DNA of 64,000 bases from Clostridia bacterium (GCA_017621735.1 JAGASM010000003.1:1-64000); one strand, 5' to 3'; shown: positions 1-9,000, counted from the stretch's first letter. The notes: generated from the sequence alone by a model not told the origin. Made by a program: numbers and translations.

Positions 1-34
1 AAAAAGTAGTCACTCTCTTGAAAGAATGACTACT
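1..34 (-). terminator. Terminator of ppdK
   Basis: Inverted repeat AGTAGTCA (5-12) / TGACTACT (27-34) with an extra TCT/AGA pairing in the loop. Read on the minus strand it ends in a T run at 5-1, cut by the window edge. It lies 55 nt past the ppdK stop codon. Confidence 0.75.
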
Positions 35-89
35 AAAACCTTATTTTTTAATTAAAAATTGAATTTTTACCGCTTTTTAGGGTTAATTA

Positions 90-2735
90 TTAGCCCCTAG
101 GATTACGGATATTAGCTTGTGCTGCTGCAAGACGTGCGATGGGAACGCGGTAAGGCGAGCAGGAAACGTAGGAAAGTCCGATCTTATGGCAGAATTCGAT
201 GGACGAAGGATCACCGCCGTGTTCACCGCAAATGCCGCAGTGCATATCGGGACGGACGTTTCTACCAAGCGTAACCGCCATATCCATCAACTTGCCAACA
301 CCCGTCGTATCCAAACGTGCGAACGGATCGGATTCGTAAATCTTGTTCGCATAGTAGGAAGGAAGGAACTTGCCTGCGTCGTCACGCGAGAAGCCGAACG
401 TCATTTGCGTAAGGTCGTTCGTACCGAAGCAGAAGAATTCCGCTTCCTTCGCGATTTCGTCCGCCGTAAGTGCCGCACGGGGAATTTCGATCATCGTACC
501 GACTTCGTACTTCAAATCTGCGTTCGCTGCCGCGATGACTTCGTCCGCAGTCTTAACGACGATGTCTTTGACGAACTTCATTTCCTTAACTTCGCCGGTA
601 AGAGGGATCATGATTTCGGGAACGATGTTCCAGTCTGCATGTCTTGCCTTTACTGCGATTGCTGCCTTGATAACCGCCTTCGTTTGCATGACTGCAATTT
701 CAGGATAGGTTACCGTAAGACGGCATCCACGGTGCCCCATCATGGGGTTGAATTCGTGGAGGGACGCGATGATGTCCTTAATTTGCGAAACTTTCTTGCC
801 TTGTGCTTTTGCAAGAAGCTTGATGTCTTCTTCCGCCGTGGGAACGAATTCGTGAAGAGGAGGATCGAGGAAACGAATGGTTACGGGATATCCGCCGAGC
901 GCTTCGAACAAGCCTTCGAAGTCTGCCTGTTGCATGGGCTCGATCTTTGCAAGCGCTTCTTCTCTTTCTTCAACCGTTTCCGCACAGATCATTTCGCGGA
1001 ATTTGTCAATTCTTCCTTCGCCGAAGAACATGTGCTCGGTACGGCAAAGGCCGATTCCTTGTGCGCCGAACGCCGCCGCTTGCTTTGCATCTGCGGGCGT
1101 ATCCGCGTTCGTTCTAACGCCAAGTGCCTTGTATTTGTCCGCAAGTTCCATGATGCGTCCAAAATAGCCGGAGTTGGGATCTGCGGGAACCGTCTTGATG
1201 AGGCAATCGTAGATGTTACCGGTAGAACCGTCGAGGGAAAGTACGTCGCCTTCACGGAAGATCTTTCCTGCGAGTTCGAACCACTTTTCTTCTTCGTGCA
1301 TCTTGATTTCGCCGCAACCGGAAACGCAGCACGTTCCCATACCGCGTGCAACAACTGCCGCGTGGGACGTTTGTCCGCCGCGAACGGTGAGGATCCCTTG
1401 TGCGTACTTCATACCTTCGATGTCTTCGGGGGACGTTTCAAGACGAACAAGGATAACCTTTTCGCCCTTCTTGCCTTCTGCAACCGCATCTTCCGCCGTA
1501 AAGACGATCTTGCCTGCCGCCGCGCCGGGGGAAGCCGCAATGCCCTTGCCGACGACGTTGTTCTTGTCTGCGTCTTTGAGCGCCTTTGCGTCAAATTGAG
1601 GGTGGAGGAGCATATCGAGGCTCTTCGCATCGATTTGCATAACTGCTTCTTGTTCGGTGATCATGCCTTCGTCGATCAAATCGCAAGCGATCTTGATTGC
1701 AGCCGCCGCCGTACGCTTACCGTTACGCGTTTGAAGCATGTAAAGTTTCTTGTTTTCGATGGTGAATTCCATATCCTGCATGTCGCGGTAGTGGTTTTCA
1801 AGCGTGTTGCAAACCTTTTGGAATTCCGCGTATGCTTCGGGGAATACGTCCTTCATTTGATCGATGGGCATCGGGGTACGAACGCCTGCAACGACGTCTT
1901 CACCTTGTGCGTTGACAAGGAATTCACCCATAAGGCCCTTTTCACCCGTTGCGGGGTTACGCGTGAACGCAACGCCCGTACCGGACGTTTCGCCCATGTT
2001 ACCGAACGCCATCATCTGTACGTTGACCGCCGTACCCCAGCTATAAGGAATATCGTGGTCCATACGGTAGATGTTCGCACGGGGGTTGTCCCAAGAACGG
2101 AAGACCGCCTTAACCGCAGCGAAGAGCTGTTCTTTGGGATCGCTGGGGAAGTCCGTTCCGAGTTGCGCCTTGTATTCTGCTTTGAACTGATTTGCAAGTT
2201 CCTTCAAATCGTCCGCCGTAAGGTCTACGTCGTAAACGATACCCTTCTTTTCCTTCATCTCGTCGATGAGTTTTTCAAAGTACTTCTTGCCGACTTCCAT
2301 AACGACGTCGGAGAACATTTGAATGAAACGTCTGTAGCAGTCCCAAGCCCAACGGGGATTACCCGACTTCTTTGCGATAACTTCAACGACTTCTTCGTTC
2401 AAACCGAGGTTCAAAATGGTGTCCATCATGCCGGGCATGGACGCTCTTGCACCCGAACGAACGGATACGAGAAGGGGATTTTCAAGGTCGCCGAACTTTT
2501 TGCCGGTTACCTTTTCCATCTTGTCGATGTAAGACATGATTTCCGCCTGAATATCAGGGTTGATCTGTCTACCGTCTTCATAATACTGCGTGCAAGCTTC
2601 CGTAGAAATCGTGAAGCCTTGAGGAACGGGAAGTCCCATCCCCGTCATCTCTGCGAGGTTTGCGCCCTTACCGCCGAGAATTTCGCGCATTTTTGCGTTC
2701 CCTTCGGTAAAGAGATAACAATACTTTTTAGCCAT
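90..2735 (-). CDS. ppdK: Pyruvate, phosphate dikinase
   Basis: Cytosolic enzyme that interconverts pyruvate, ATP and phosphate with PEP, AMP and pyrophosphate, typical of anaerobes with a PPi-linked glycolysis. The 881 aa match the family length of about 875-890. Seen in order: an N-terminal ATP-grasp region beginning GGKGANLAEM near residue 22, the swivelling phosphohistidine domain with GGQTSHAAVVARGMG (catalytic His458), and the C-terminal PEP/pyruvate barrel ending with HCGICGEHGGDP (catalytic Cys836). The ATG has an AGGAGG site 9 nt upstream and a TTGAAA-17-TACAAT promoter. It is a single-gene unit with its own terminator. The PPDK regulatory protein is not in the window. A long open frame on the opposite strand is a codon-bias shadow. 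Confidence 0.98.
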   Translation of the reverse strand: MAKKYCYLFTEGNAKMREILGGKGANLAEMTGMGLPVPQGFTISTEACTQYYEDGRQINPDIQAEIMSYIDKMEKVTGKKFGDLENPLLVSVRSGARASMPGMMDTILNLGLNEEVVEVIAKKSGNPRWAWDCYRRFIQMFSDVVMEVGKKYFEKLIDEMKEKKGIVYDVDLTADDLKELANQFKAEYKAQLGTDFPSDPKEQLFAAVKAVFRSWDNPRANIYRMDHDIPYSWGTAVNVQMMAFGNMGETSGTGVAFTRNPATGEKGLMGEFLVNAQGEDVVAGVRTPMPIDQMKDVFPEAYAEFQKVCNTLENHYRDMQDMEFTIENKKLYMLQTRNGKRTAAAAIKIACDLIDEGMITEQEAVMQIDAKSLDMLLHPQFDAKALKDADKNNVVGKGIAASPGAAAGKIVFTAEDAVAEGKKGEKVILVRLETSPEDIEGMKYAQGILTVRGGQTSHAAVVARGMGTCCVSGCGEIKMHEEEKWFELAGKIFREGDVLSLDGSTGNIYDCLIKTVPADPNSGYFGRIMELADKYKALGVRTNADTPADAKQAAAFGAQGIGLCRTEHMFFGEGRIDKFREMICAETVEEREEALAKIEPMQQADFEGLFEALGGYPVTIRFLDPPLHEFVPTAEEDIKLLAKAQGKKVSQIKDIIASLHEFNPMMGHRGCRLTVTYPEIAVMQTKAVIKAAIAVKARHADWNIVPEIMIPLTGEVKEMKFVKDIVVKTADEVIAAANADLKYEVGTMIEIPRAALTADEIAKEAEFFCFGTNDLTQMTFGFSRDDAGKFLPSYYANKIYESDPFARLDTTGVGKLMDMAVTLGRNVRPDMHCGICGEHGGDPSSIEFCHKIGLSYVSCSPYRVPIARLAAAQANIRNPRG

Positions 2736-2775
2736 GAAATATACTCCTCCTAATTTTTTACATTAGCCACTTTGT

Positions 2776-2804
2776 ATTGTACAACATTCGGTAAAATTTT
2801 TCAA
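2776..2804 (-). promoter_or_regulatory. ppdK promoter
   Basis: TTGAAA (2799-2804), 17-nt spacer, TACAAT (2776-2781) on the minus strand. It gives a leader of about 35 nt that contains the ppdK ribosome site. Confidence 0.7.
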
Positions 2805-3197
2805 GTGCTTAACGGGATTTTTTTGCGGAAAATTGATTTTTTGTACATATTTTTGCATATATTTTCGCGCGCGGGCGCGTTAAGGCGGATTTTTTGCAAA
2901 TGTTAGGGAACAACTCCCTCCCCTTTAACGCAAAAAAAAGCAAACGCGAAAAACGCACGAGCCGTTGCCGGTCGGTTGAAACATATCGGCGAAAAAAACA
3001 AATCGGAGCAGTGCGCCGTAAGTTAAAAATTATTGCAAAGTAAGCGATCGTCAACGCAGCCGCCGAACTCCCGTCGCTGAAAGTAAGATTGCGATAGTCC
3101 GTCGAAGCGGCGCGGAAAAGTCCACTCAACGCAAATAAAAAATCGGCACGGGCGTTTATAAAACAAACGGAATACGACGGCATATCGCGCAAACGCC
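2805..3197. other. Gap with no convincing gene
   Basis: About 390 nt between the ppdK promoter and the next minus-strand gene. A 127-codon minus-strand frame (2809-3192) is open, but it is Arg/Phe/Ser-rich, has no ribosome site and no family look. I see no repeats, terminator or RNA here. Confidence 0.4.
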
Positions 3198-3758
3198 CTA
3201 TATTACGCGGAGAAGATTGACGATAAAATCAACCGCGAGCGCGCTTCCGATTGCCCCACACGGAAAAAGCGTACGGCGAACGGGAACGTTTTCCAACCGC
3301 CGTTCGAGCGGAGCCCAAACGAGCGACATCATTCCCGCAATTAAAACACCCCAGCAAACGCTCATCGAAAGGCAAACGTATCCTTTATACGAATTCGGAT
3401 ACCCCGCATACGACCAAAGCCGAATGCCGAATAGATCGTGAAAGATCGCGCCCGTAAACAGTTCCGCCGCCGTCGCCACCAAGGAAGACGCCAAAGCGTA
3501 CCCCAAAAGGCGCAATACGTTCCAAGGATACTTCTCCCCTTCCTTCACGGGCAATCCGAACATGAGTCGCACGGCAACGAGCGCGCCGCCGTAAATCGGG
3601 CATACGGGCAAGGTTAAAAATCCGCGGTCCGCCCTATCGTGATAGGCGAACAAAAACAGCGCCTTTTCCGCACACCACCCGAGGAAAGAAAAGAGTACGA
3701 ATAGCAAAAAAATTGTGCACGCCTTGCGCGCTTTTACGTCGAAAAGCAACTTGTTCAT
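3198..3758 (-). CDS. CmpB-like putative ABC-transporter type IV membrane protein
   Basis: Small integral membrane protein of 186 aa with about five hydrophobic segments. It carries the family signature FLGWCAEKALF followed by RGFLTLPVCPIYGGAL, which resembles Pfam ABC_trans_CmpB. Members are annotated as putative ABC-transporter permeases, but their function is not established and no ATPase gene is nearby. I chose the internal ATG at 3758 because an upstream in-frame start at 3800 would lie inside the terminator hairpin of the preceding MATE gene. The ribosome site is weak. Its neighbour upstream is a MATE exporter on the same strand, but the terminator between them suggests separate transcription or readthrough. 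Confidence 0.75.
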   Translation of the reverse strand: MNKLLFDVKARKACTIFLLFVLFSFLGWCAEKALFLFAYHDRADRGFLTLPVCPIYGGALVAVRLMFGLPVKEGEKYPWNVLRLLGYALASSLVATAAELFTGAIFHDLFGIRLWSYAGYPNSYKGYVCLSMSVCWGVLIAGMMSLVWAPLERRLENVPVRRTLFPCGAIGSALAVDFIVNLLRVI

Positions 3759-3784
3759 GTTCCGTATTATGTGCAAACGGCATG

Positions 3785-3811
3785 AAAAAAGACGGCGCAC
3801 GCCGTCTTTTT
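3785..3811 (-). terminator. Terminator of the first MATE gene
   Basis: Stem GACGGCG (3791-3797) / CGCCGTC (3800-3806) flanked by A and T runs. On the minus strand it ends CTTTTTT, directly after the MATE stop codon at 3813. Confidence 0.85.
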
Positions 3812-3812
3812 C

Positions 3813-5246
3813 TTATTCTTCCATAACTTCCGCCTGTTCTTCCGCCAAAATTTGACTCGGCTCCGTTTGAGGCGTGTTCTTTTTCAAAGGAGAAGGATAT
3901 TTGTGCATGACGATATAGTATGCGCACACGACGAATACCGCGCCCGCAAACCAAGCGAAGATATTCGACATGCAAGCGCCGATGAGTTCCCAATAGCGCA
4001 CGAAAACAAACGCCGTAATTGCCCGCGCGATGAGTTCAGCAAACCCTGCCCCCATTGCAATCGCGCTGTGATTGATCCCTTGCAACGAATTGCGGTAAAT
4101 AATGAGGAGCGCCAAAATTCCGTAGCCGCTCGCCTGGAACAATAGATACGTCTTTCCGTAAGAGATGATGTTATCGTAAAGCGGAATGATGGACGGATCC
4201 GTTTCCACGTTCAAAAAGAGTCCCATAATCGGTTCGCACAGCCCAACGCAAAAGGCAAAGCCGATTGCCCAACATATAGCGGAATAGAGCAGTCCTACCA
4301 TAACTCCCTTCCGCACGCGTCCCAAATCGCCCGCGCCGTAATTTTGACCGACGTACGTCGTCATACAAACGCCGAGCGCCATAAACGCCTGTACCGCGAT
4401 TGCGTCCAACTTGTTTGCCGCGGCAAACGCCGTTACGATTCCGGGGAGTTTTAAGTCGAGCCCGTTGAGCGCCGACTGCATGATGATACTCCCGATTGCC
4501 GTAATGGAAAACTGCAACGCCATGGGAAGCCCGACGTAAATATGTCCGCCGGCAAGTTTCCAGTCCCACTTGAATTCTTTTTTCGTCAAGCGAAGAATGG
4601 GATATTTCTTCAACGAATAGAGCAAGCAGCAAACGCCCGAAACGATTTGGCTCAACACGGTTGCCGACGCCGCGCCCGCGTACCGCATCTTGAACGCGAC
4701 GATAAACAAATAGTCGAGCCCGATATTCAAAACCGCGGACATAATCAAAAAGTACAACGGCGTACGGGAGTCGCCGATTGCGCGGAGCAAGGAGGCGACG
4801 ATATTGTAAAACGCCATTGCGATCAATCCCGCAAAAATAATCATCAAATAAACGCGGGCATATTCAAAATATTCGTTCGGCGTCTTCATCAAGCGCAAAA
4901 GCGCAGGCGAAAGAGGAACTGCGATTGCGGAAACGACGAGCGCCGTAAGAAACGTCAGCATATACGCCATAGCAACCGAACGGCGAACGCCATCCGTATC
5001 CCCCGCGCCAAACCGTTGGGCAACGCGAACGGAAAATCCCCCCGTAAGCCCGATGACAAACCCGTTGACCATAAAGGTGATCGGTCCCGTCAAACTGACG
5101 CCCGTAAACGCCGCAGGCCCTACGGTGTTGCCGACGATAATGGTATCCGCCATATTGTAAAGTTGTTGAAAAATATTCCCGATGAGCGTGGGAATAGTAA
5201 ATAGAAGAATGAGTTTGAACGGATTCCCCTTTGTAAGGTCTTTCAT
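3813..5246 (-). CDS. MATE family multidrug/Na+ antiporter (first copy)
   Basis: Cytoplasmic-membrane exporter of the multi-antimicrobial extrusion family, which uses H+ or Na+ gradients to expel cationic compounds. The 477 aa and about 12 hydrophobic helices fit the family. The N-terminus (PTLIGNIFQQLYNMADTIIVG) shows the typical first helices, and the two six-helix bundles are related in sequence. The C-terminal tail is Glu-rich and cytoplasmic. The ATG at 5246 follows AAGGGG, with a promoter candidate upstream. The substrate cannot be read from sequence. A second, distant MATE gene lies at 7425-8837; the two are not recent duplicates. Confidence 0.93.
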   Translation of the reverse strand: MKDLTKGNPFKLILLFTIPTLIGNIFQQLYNMADTIIVGNTVGPAAFTGVSLTGPITFMVNGFVIGLTGGFSVRVAQRFGAGDTDGVRRSVAMAYMLTFLTALVVSAIAVPLSPALLRLMKTPNEYFEYARVYLMIIFAGLIAMAFYNIVASLLRAIGDSRTPLYFLIMSAVLNIGLDYLFIVAFKMRYAGAASATVLSQIVSGVCCLLYSLKKYPILRLTKKEFKWDWKLAGGHIYVGLPMALQFSITAIGSIIMQSALNGLDLKLPGIVTAFAAANKLDAIAVQAFMALGVCMTTYVGQNYGAGDLGRVRKGVMVGLLYSAICWAIGFAFCVGLCEPIMGLFLNVETDPSIIPLYDNIISYGKTYLLFQASGYGILALLIIYRNSLQGINHSAIAMGAGFAELIARAITAFVFVRYWELIGACMSNIFAWFAGAVFVVCAYYIVMHKYPSPLKKNTPQTEPSQILAEEQAEVMEE

Positions 5247-5282
5247 CGAGCGTAACCCCTTTTAGCACAAAAAAGTACTACA

Positions 5283-5311
5283 ATGATACTCTTCCGCACG
5301 CGCGTTTGCAA
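5283..5311 (-). promoter_or_regulatory. Candidate promoter of the first MATE gene
   Basis: TTGCAA (5306-5311), 17-nt spacer, TATCAT (5283-5288) on the minus strand. Confidence 0.45.
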
Positions 5312-5410
5312 CTGTTTCCGCAAATTTTTTCATAAATGTTATTTTTACAAATCACGTAGTGATTTTTGTTTCTTTTTTTCATTTTTTTCAATGAAATTTG
5401 CCGTTCGCCA

Positions 5411-5439
5411 TTGACAGAATCCCCTTTTCGTGCTACAAT
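5411..5439 (+). promoter_or_regulatory. Consensus promoter of the SecB-like gene
   Basis: TTGACA (5411-5416), 17-nt spacer, TACAAT (5434-5439). It predicts a start near 5446 and a leader of about 22 nt containing AGAGG. Confidence 0.8.
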
Positions 5440-5467
5440 ACTTGCAATAACGATAAGAGGTACTCAC

Positions 5468-5917
5468 ATGATTGAATATTCGCTCAAAGCACTCACCGCG
5501 GACGAACTTTCTTTTAAGGTCAATCCGCTCAAAGTAACCCCCGATACGAAGTTTGAAATCAAGCCTTTCTTCTCCCGTCAAATCCGTCAATCGAACGAGA
5601 ATCCGAAAATTAACGTCGTCGTTCTTGAATGCAAGATTGAAAGCACGGAAGAATCTCCCAAGCCGTTCAACTTGCTCGCACGCTTTGTCGGCGTTTTTGA
5701 GGTGAAAAATATGACCACGGACGAAGATAAACGCATTTTCGCGATCAACGCAACGGAAACGATTTTCCCCTACGTTCGCGCGGCGATCACCAACTTGACG
5801 GCGGACGCGCTGATCAATCCGCTTACCCTTCCCGTCGTTTCGGGCGCTACCCTTTTCCCTGACGACAGAGGGCAAAATCAGTACACGCTCAACTTCGATC
5901 CCACCATTTTGAACTAA
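5468..5917 (+). CDS. SecB-like chaperone
   Basis: A 149-aa protein close to the 150-160 aa of SecB, the tetrameric chaperone that keeps secretory proteins unfolded and hands them to SecA. Family-like traits: strand-rich N-terminal half, then an I-N-A-T-E-T segment followed by IFPYVRAAITNLTADAL and NPLTLPVVSGATLF, which resemble the SecB YARELISNLVNRGTFPPLYLPPVNF pattern only in shape and key positions. SecB is typical of Proteobacteria; in Bacillota, SecB-like proteins are sporadic and some act with toxin-antitoxin pairs, but no toxin gene adjoins this one. The ATG at 5468 follows AGAGG. It is a single-gene unit with its own promoter and terminator. Confidence 0.7.
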   Translation: MIEYSLKALTADELSFKVNPLKVTPDTKFEIKPFFSRQIRQSNENPKINVVVLECKIESTEESPKPFNLLARFVGVFEVKNMTTDEDKRIFAINATETIFPYVRAAITNLTADALINPLTLPVVSGATLFPDDRGQNQYTLNFDPTILN

Positions 5918-5923
5918 AACATT

Positions 5924-5950
5924 CCCCCCGTTGCCTTTTGCAACGGGGGT
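5924..5950 (+). terminator. Terminator of the SecB-like gene
   Basis: CCCCCGTTGC (5925-5934) pairs with GCAACGGGGG (5940-5949), followed by TTCATTTTAATT. Confidence 0.85.
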
Positions 5951-5962
5951 TCATTTTAATTC

Positions 5963-5991
5963 TTGATAGTTGTTTTTGCGAAAACTACAAT
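5963..5991 (+). promoter_or_regulatory. Orphan promoter of a candidate small RNA
   Basis: TTGATA (5963-5968), 17-nt spacer, TACAAT (5986-5991). No ORF with a ribosome site follows before the hairpin at 6054. Confidence 0.6.
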
Positions 5992-5997
5992 CAAACG

Positions 5998-6092
5998 CGC
6001 GACGGTCAAATACGTCCGCGCCGTTTTTGTCAAATCGAAAACTGAAAGAACAGAAAATCGCGCCCGCGAGTCCCTGCGGGCGCGATTTTTTA
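5998..6092 (+). ncRNA. Candidate small RNA ending in a strong terminator
   Basis: About 95 nt between the predicted start after the promoter at 5963-5991 and the T run at 6085-6091. The 3' hairpin is a perfect 14-bp stem, AAAATCGCGCCCGC (6054-6067) / GCGGGCGCGATTTT (6076-6089), with an 8-nt loop. No plausible coding frame is present. It resembles no RNA family that I recognise. Confidence 0.45.
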
Positions 6093-6400
6093 TCCCTTTG
6101 ATTTTTATTGTGAAGATCGGAGATTCGTTCGCCTTGTTTTATGTAAAAAACACCTATGCGAACGCCGAGAAAACGAAAGAAAGGATTCCGCCCTCCACAG
6201 TCGCATTTTCGCGGCGGCGTCCTTTGTAATATTTTCCGCGCGTTGGTTTTCCGTGCAAGTCCTTGCGGGCGCGATTTTATAATCGAAACTTCGTTTTCCT
6301 TATTTGCGCACTTTTATTGTACGCCTCTTGTGCAAAAGCAAGCGGTATTTTTTAATTTTTCCACCTTGCGAACATATTTATGCGCAATCGATCCAAACGA
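6093..6400. other. Gap; partial copy of the preceding hairpin
   Basis: No supported gene. Around 6256-6282 the right half of the 6054-6092 hairpin recurs (AGTCCTTGCGGGCGCGATTTT-like) without its left arm, which suggests a decayed duplication. Short plus-strand frames here have no ribosome sites. Confidence 0.4.
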
Positions 6401-7291
6401 TTATCCGTGCGCCTCGAAAAAACGCAAGGGGACAGTCCATTTTTCTTCCCGATTCTCCGTTTCATTCAAAAATTCGTGGCGGGATGCGGGGAACAATTTC
6501 ATCTCTACCCCTGTCATGCCCCCTTTCTCCGTGTAAAAACGGTATAATTTTTTTACTCCTTTCCCCATGTTGCCAACGGGATCGTTTTCCCCCGACAAAA
6601 GGAGAACGGGTAAATCTTTTTTCAAACCTTTTACGTACCGTTTGGTGTAGAGGCTCTTCAACCCCTTGAAAAAATCCGCATAAAAACGGTTGGAACAGGT
6701 AAACCCACAAAACGGATCGGCACGATACGCTTGATTGCTCTTTAAGTTTGTAGAAAGCCATTCTCTATCGTCGAATTTCTTTTCGTATGCGCCGAAAGAG
6801 AGCCGTTCGACAAATTTCGACGGTTTTTTTGCTCGCCCAAAGAGGTTTTGCACTCCTACGACGAGCGCGCCCGCATATACTTCGGCGTCCTTTTTATGGC
6901 TACTGCCCGCAATAATCGCACCATCTAACCCTTCCCCAAAACGGGAAAGATAACTTTGCGTTAAAAAAGAGCCGTAAGAAAACCCGAAGAGAAAGTATTT
7001 TGCATTCGGGAATTTCGCCTTGTAGTGCTTGTGAATTTCCCACTCGTCTTGCACCGTATCGGAAAACATATTCCCCTTGCAATAACCGAGCGTTTTTTCG
7101 TCCGTCAAGCCGTGCCCGCGGTGATCGTCCGCAACGACCGCAAAGCCGCGTTCATTCAAAAACTGCGCAAATTGCGCGTACCTGCCCGCGTGTTCCGCCA
7201 TACCGTGTACGATTTGAACGACGGCGCGCGGCTCGTCCACAAGCCATTCGTGCACGTAAATTTCCTTTCCGTCAAAACTTTTTATTTTCAT
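6401..7291 (-). CDS. Alpha/beta hydrolase, lysophospholipase/monoacylglycerol lipase type
   Basis: 296-aa cytosolic serine hydrolase. The strand-turn pattern VVQIVHGMAEHAGRY (oxyanion region) and ADDHRGHGLT are typical of the lysophospholipase L2/monoglyceride lipase group. The nucleophile elbow is GFSYGS rather than the usual GHSMGS. A late Asp (GENDPVGN) and His (SRHEF) complete the triad. The start was moved to the ATG at 7291 because GGAGGG lies 8 nt upstream; the longer GTG frame at 7309 has no ribosome site. The substrate is unknown, probably a lipid ester. It is transcribed alone from an extended -10 promoter. Confidence 0.88.
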   Translation of the reverse strand: MKIKSFDGKEIYVHEWLVDEPRAVVQIVHGMAEHAGRYAQFAQFLNERGFAVVADDHRGHGLTDEKTLGYCKGNMFSDTVQDEWEIHKHYKAKFPNAKYFLFGFSYGSFLTQSYLSRFGEGLDGAIIAGSSHKKDAEVYAGALVVGVQNLFGRAKKPSKFVERLSFGAYEKKFDDREWLSTNLKSNQAYRADPFCGFTCSNRFYADFFKGLKSLYTKRYVKGLKKDLPVLLLSGENDPVGNMGKGVKKLYRFYTEKGGMTGVEMKLFPASRHEFLNETENREEKWTVPLRFFEAHG

Positions 7292-7311
7292 CCGATTTTC
7301 CCTCCGCACCT

Positions 7312-7340
7312 ATTATACCACGTTCGCCTCCGTTTGACAA
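7312..7340 (-). promoter_or_regulatory. Promoter of the hydrolase gene
   Basis: TTGTCA (7335-7340), 17 nt, TATAAT (7312-7317) on the minus strand with an extended TGG ahead of the -10. Confidence 0.75.
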
Positions 7341-7389
7341 GAGCAAATGAAAAAACGTCCGTTCTAATTTCCCCTCTTTCCGTCAATAA

Positions 7390-7415
7390 GCCCCCGACCG
7401 ATATCGGTCGGGGGC
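7390..7415 (-). terminator. Terminator of the second MATE gene
   Basis: Perfect palindrome GCCCCCGACCGAT / ATCGGTCGGGGGC, 10 nt past the MATE stop codon. The T run is weak on either strand. Confidence 0.6.
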
Positions 7416-7424
7416 TGCAATGAT

Positions 7425-8837
7425 TTATTCTAATTTAAGCGCGTTTTCTTCCTCGGGCGGGATTTCCCGCGTAACGTTGTGCAGCCATTTCTTCGAGCGG
7501 AACCGAAGAATTGTAGGAACGCACTTTAACAGTTCGTCCGACGTCAGTAAGACGTACACCACCCAAAGCGGAGCGTTGAAAACGAACGCCGCAAGCGCAC
7601 CCGCGGGAACGGCGACGCACCACAAAAACCCAACGTCAAGCACAAGACCAAACTTGGTGTCCGCGCCCGCGCGCAAAATTCCGACGATGATGACGCACGC
7701 AAGCGACTGAAAGAGAATGTACACGGAAAGCACTGCGAGCATCATGATGAGGTTTTCCCGCGCGGCTTGCGTTAGGTCGAGAAGATTCGTAAGAATCGGA
7801 ATACAAGCAAGCACGACCGCCATTGAGGCAACCCCGATCAAAAAGGATAGTTTGACAAGCCGTTTTGCATACGTTTCCGCCTCTTTTACAAGCGACTGTC
7901 CGATCGTCTTTCCGACGATGATCGCGGCGGCGTTTGAGATTCCCATAATAAACACCGTGCCGAGTTGCCGTACGACTTGCGCGGCGGCATTCGCGCTGGA
8001 CGCGGCGTTGCCGAGATGTCCGATAACGGCGGTTACGGCAGAAGAGCCGCTCCCCCAAAAGATTTCGTTAAGGAGAACGGGCAATGCGTAATGAAGATAA
8101 TCTTTGAACAGTTGCTTATCCGAATGAAAGACGTTGCGGATACGGAACCGAACGGGCAAACGGAAGCAAGTTGCGTAAACGACGACGATGATAAATTCGA
8201 CCGCGCGCGCACCGAGCGTGCCGATTGCCGCACCGGCAACCCCCATAGCGGGAATTTTCCCCACACCGAAAATGAAGATAAAGTTTAATATCACGTTGAC
8301 GACGAGGGAAATTAAGTATACGACGGTGGAAACGACAACCCGCTCCACGCTCCGCATGACGTTCAAAAATACGACGCTAAACGACATGAAGAGGTAGGAC
8401 GTCGCGACGATGCGAAGGTATTTGATCCCCTCTTCGATCACCGCCTCGTCCCCCGCAAACACGCGCATAAGCGGTTCGGGAAGAAGGAGCGCGGCGAGGA
8501 AAAACAATATGCCGAAACAGTAAGAAAAACGAACGGCAAGCCCCATGACGCGCTCGACGGAACGGGTATCCCCCTTCCCCCAATACTGCGCGGTTAAAAC
8601 CGCCGCCCCCGAACTTAGCCCAAAAAGCGCAAGGGAGAAGATAAACGTTACCTGCCCCGCAAGCGAGGCGGCAGACAATGCAATTTCCGCCTGTACCGCG
8701 TCGCCGATTGCGCCGAGCATTAATACGTCCGCCGCGCTGACGCCGACGTTAATTAAATTTTGAAGCGCGATCGGAATGACGAGCAGCCATACCGATTTGA
8801 AAAACGCTTTCTTTTCCGCTTTGCTTCCGAATTCCAT
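7425..8837 (-). CDS. MATE family efflux transporter (second copy)
   Basis: 470-aa polytopic membrane protein with about 12 helices, of the MATE/DinF type. It has AADVLMLGAIGD in the first helical bundle, QYWGKGDTRSVERVMGLA and, in the second half, a repeat of the fold starting near residue 240. Likely a drug or metabolite exporter with unknown substrate. The ATG at 8837 is preceded by AAGGTAAGGA and a good promoter, which favours it over a TTG 30 nt earlier. It is monocistronic. It is only distantly similar to the MATE protein at 3813-5246, so two separate exporter subfamilies are present. Confidence 0.92.
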   Translation of the reverse strand: MEFGSKAEKKAFFKSVWLLVIPIALQNLINVGVSAADVLMLGAIGDAVQAEIALSAASLAGQVTFIFSLALFGLSSGAAVLTAQYWGKGDTRSVERVMGLAVRFSYCFGILFFLAALLLPEPLMRVFAGDEAVIEEGIKYLRIVATSYLFMSFSVVFLNVMRSVERVVVSTVVYLISLVVNVILNFIFIFGVGKIPAMGVAGAAIGTLGARAVEFIIVVVYATCFRLPVRFRIRNVFHSDKQLFKDYLHYALPVLLNEIFWGSGSSAVTAVIGHLGNAASSANAAAQVVRQLGTVFIMGISNAAAIIVGKTIGQSLVKEAETYAKRLVKLSFLIGVASMAVVLACIPILTNLLDLTQAARENLIMMLAVLSVYILFQSLACVIIVGILRAGADTKFGLVLDVGFLWCVAVPAGALAAFVFNAPLWVVYVLLTSDELLKCVPTILRFRSKKWLHNVTREIPPEEENALKLE

Positions 8838-8872
8838 GTTCCTTACCTTTTGCCCGCTTGGGCGCAACGGAT

Positions 8873-8901
8873 ATTATAACAAAGGGAAAAAGGATTGTAA
8901 A
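8873..8901 (-). promoter_or_regulatory. Promoter of the second MATE gene
   Basis: TTTACA (8896-8901), 17 nt, TATAAT (8873-8878) on the minus strand. Confidence 0.7.
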
Positions 8902-9000
8902 GCAATTTTCGGCGGCGGAACATTGCGGCAATCTTCTTTCTTTTTCGCAAATGATCTCCCGCCCCGCATGAAACGAAGAACCCCCTCGCTTATTTACACC

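Noticed and set aside
117..2753. 878-codon open frame on the plus strand opposite ppdK
   Set aside because: ppdK is certain on the minus strand; the antisense frame stays open because of codon bias. No ribosome site or family likeness.
2809..3192. 127-codon minus-strand frame
   Set aside because: No ribosome site, odd composition, no likeness to a known family; kept only as a gap note.
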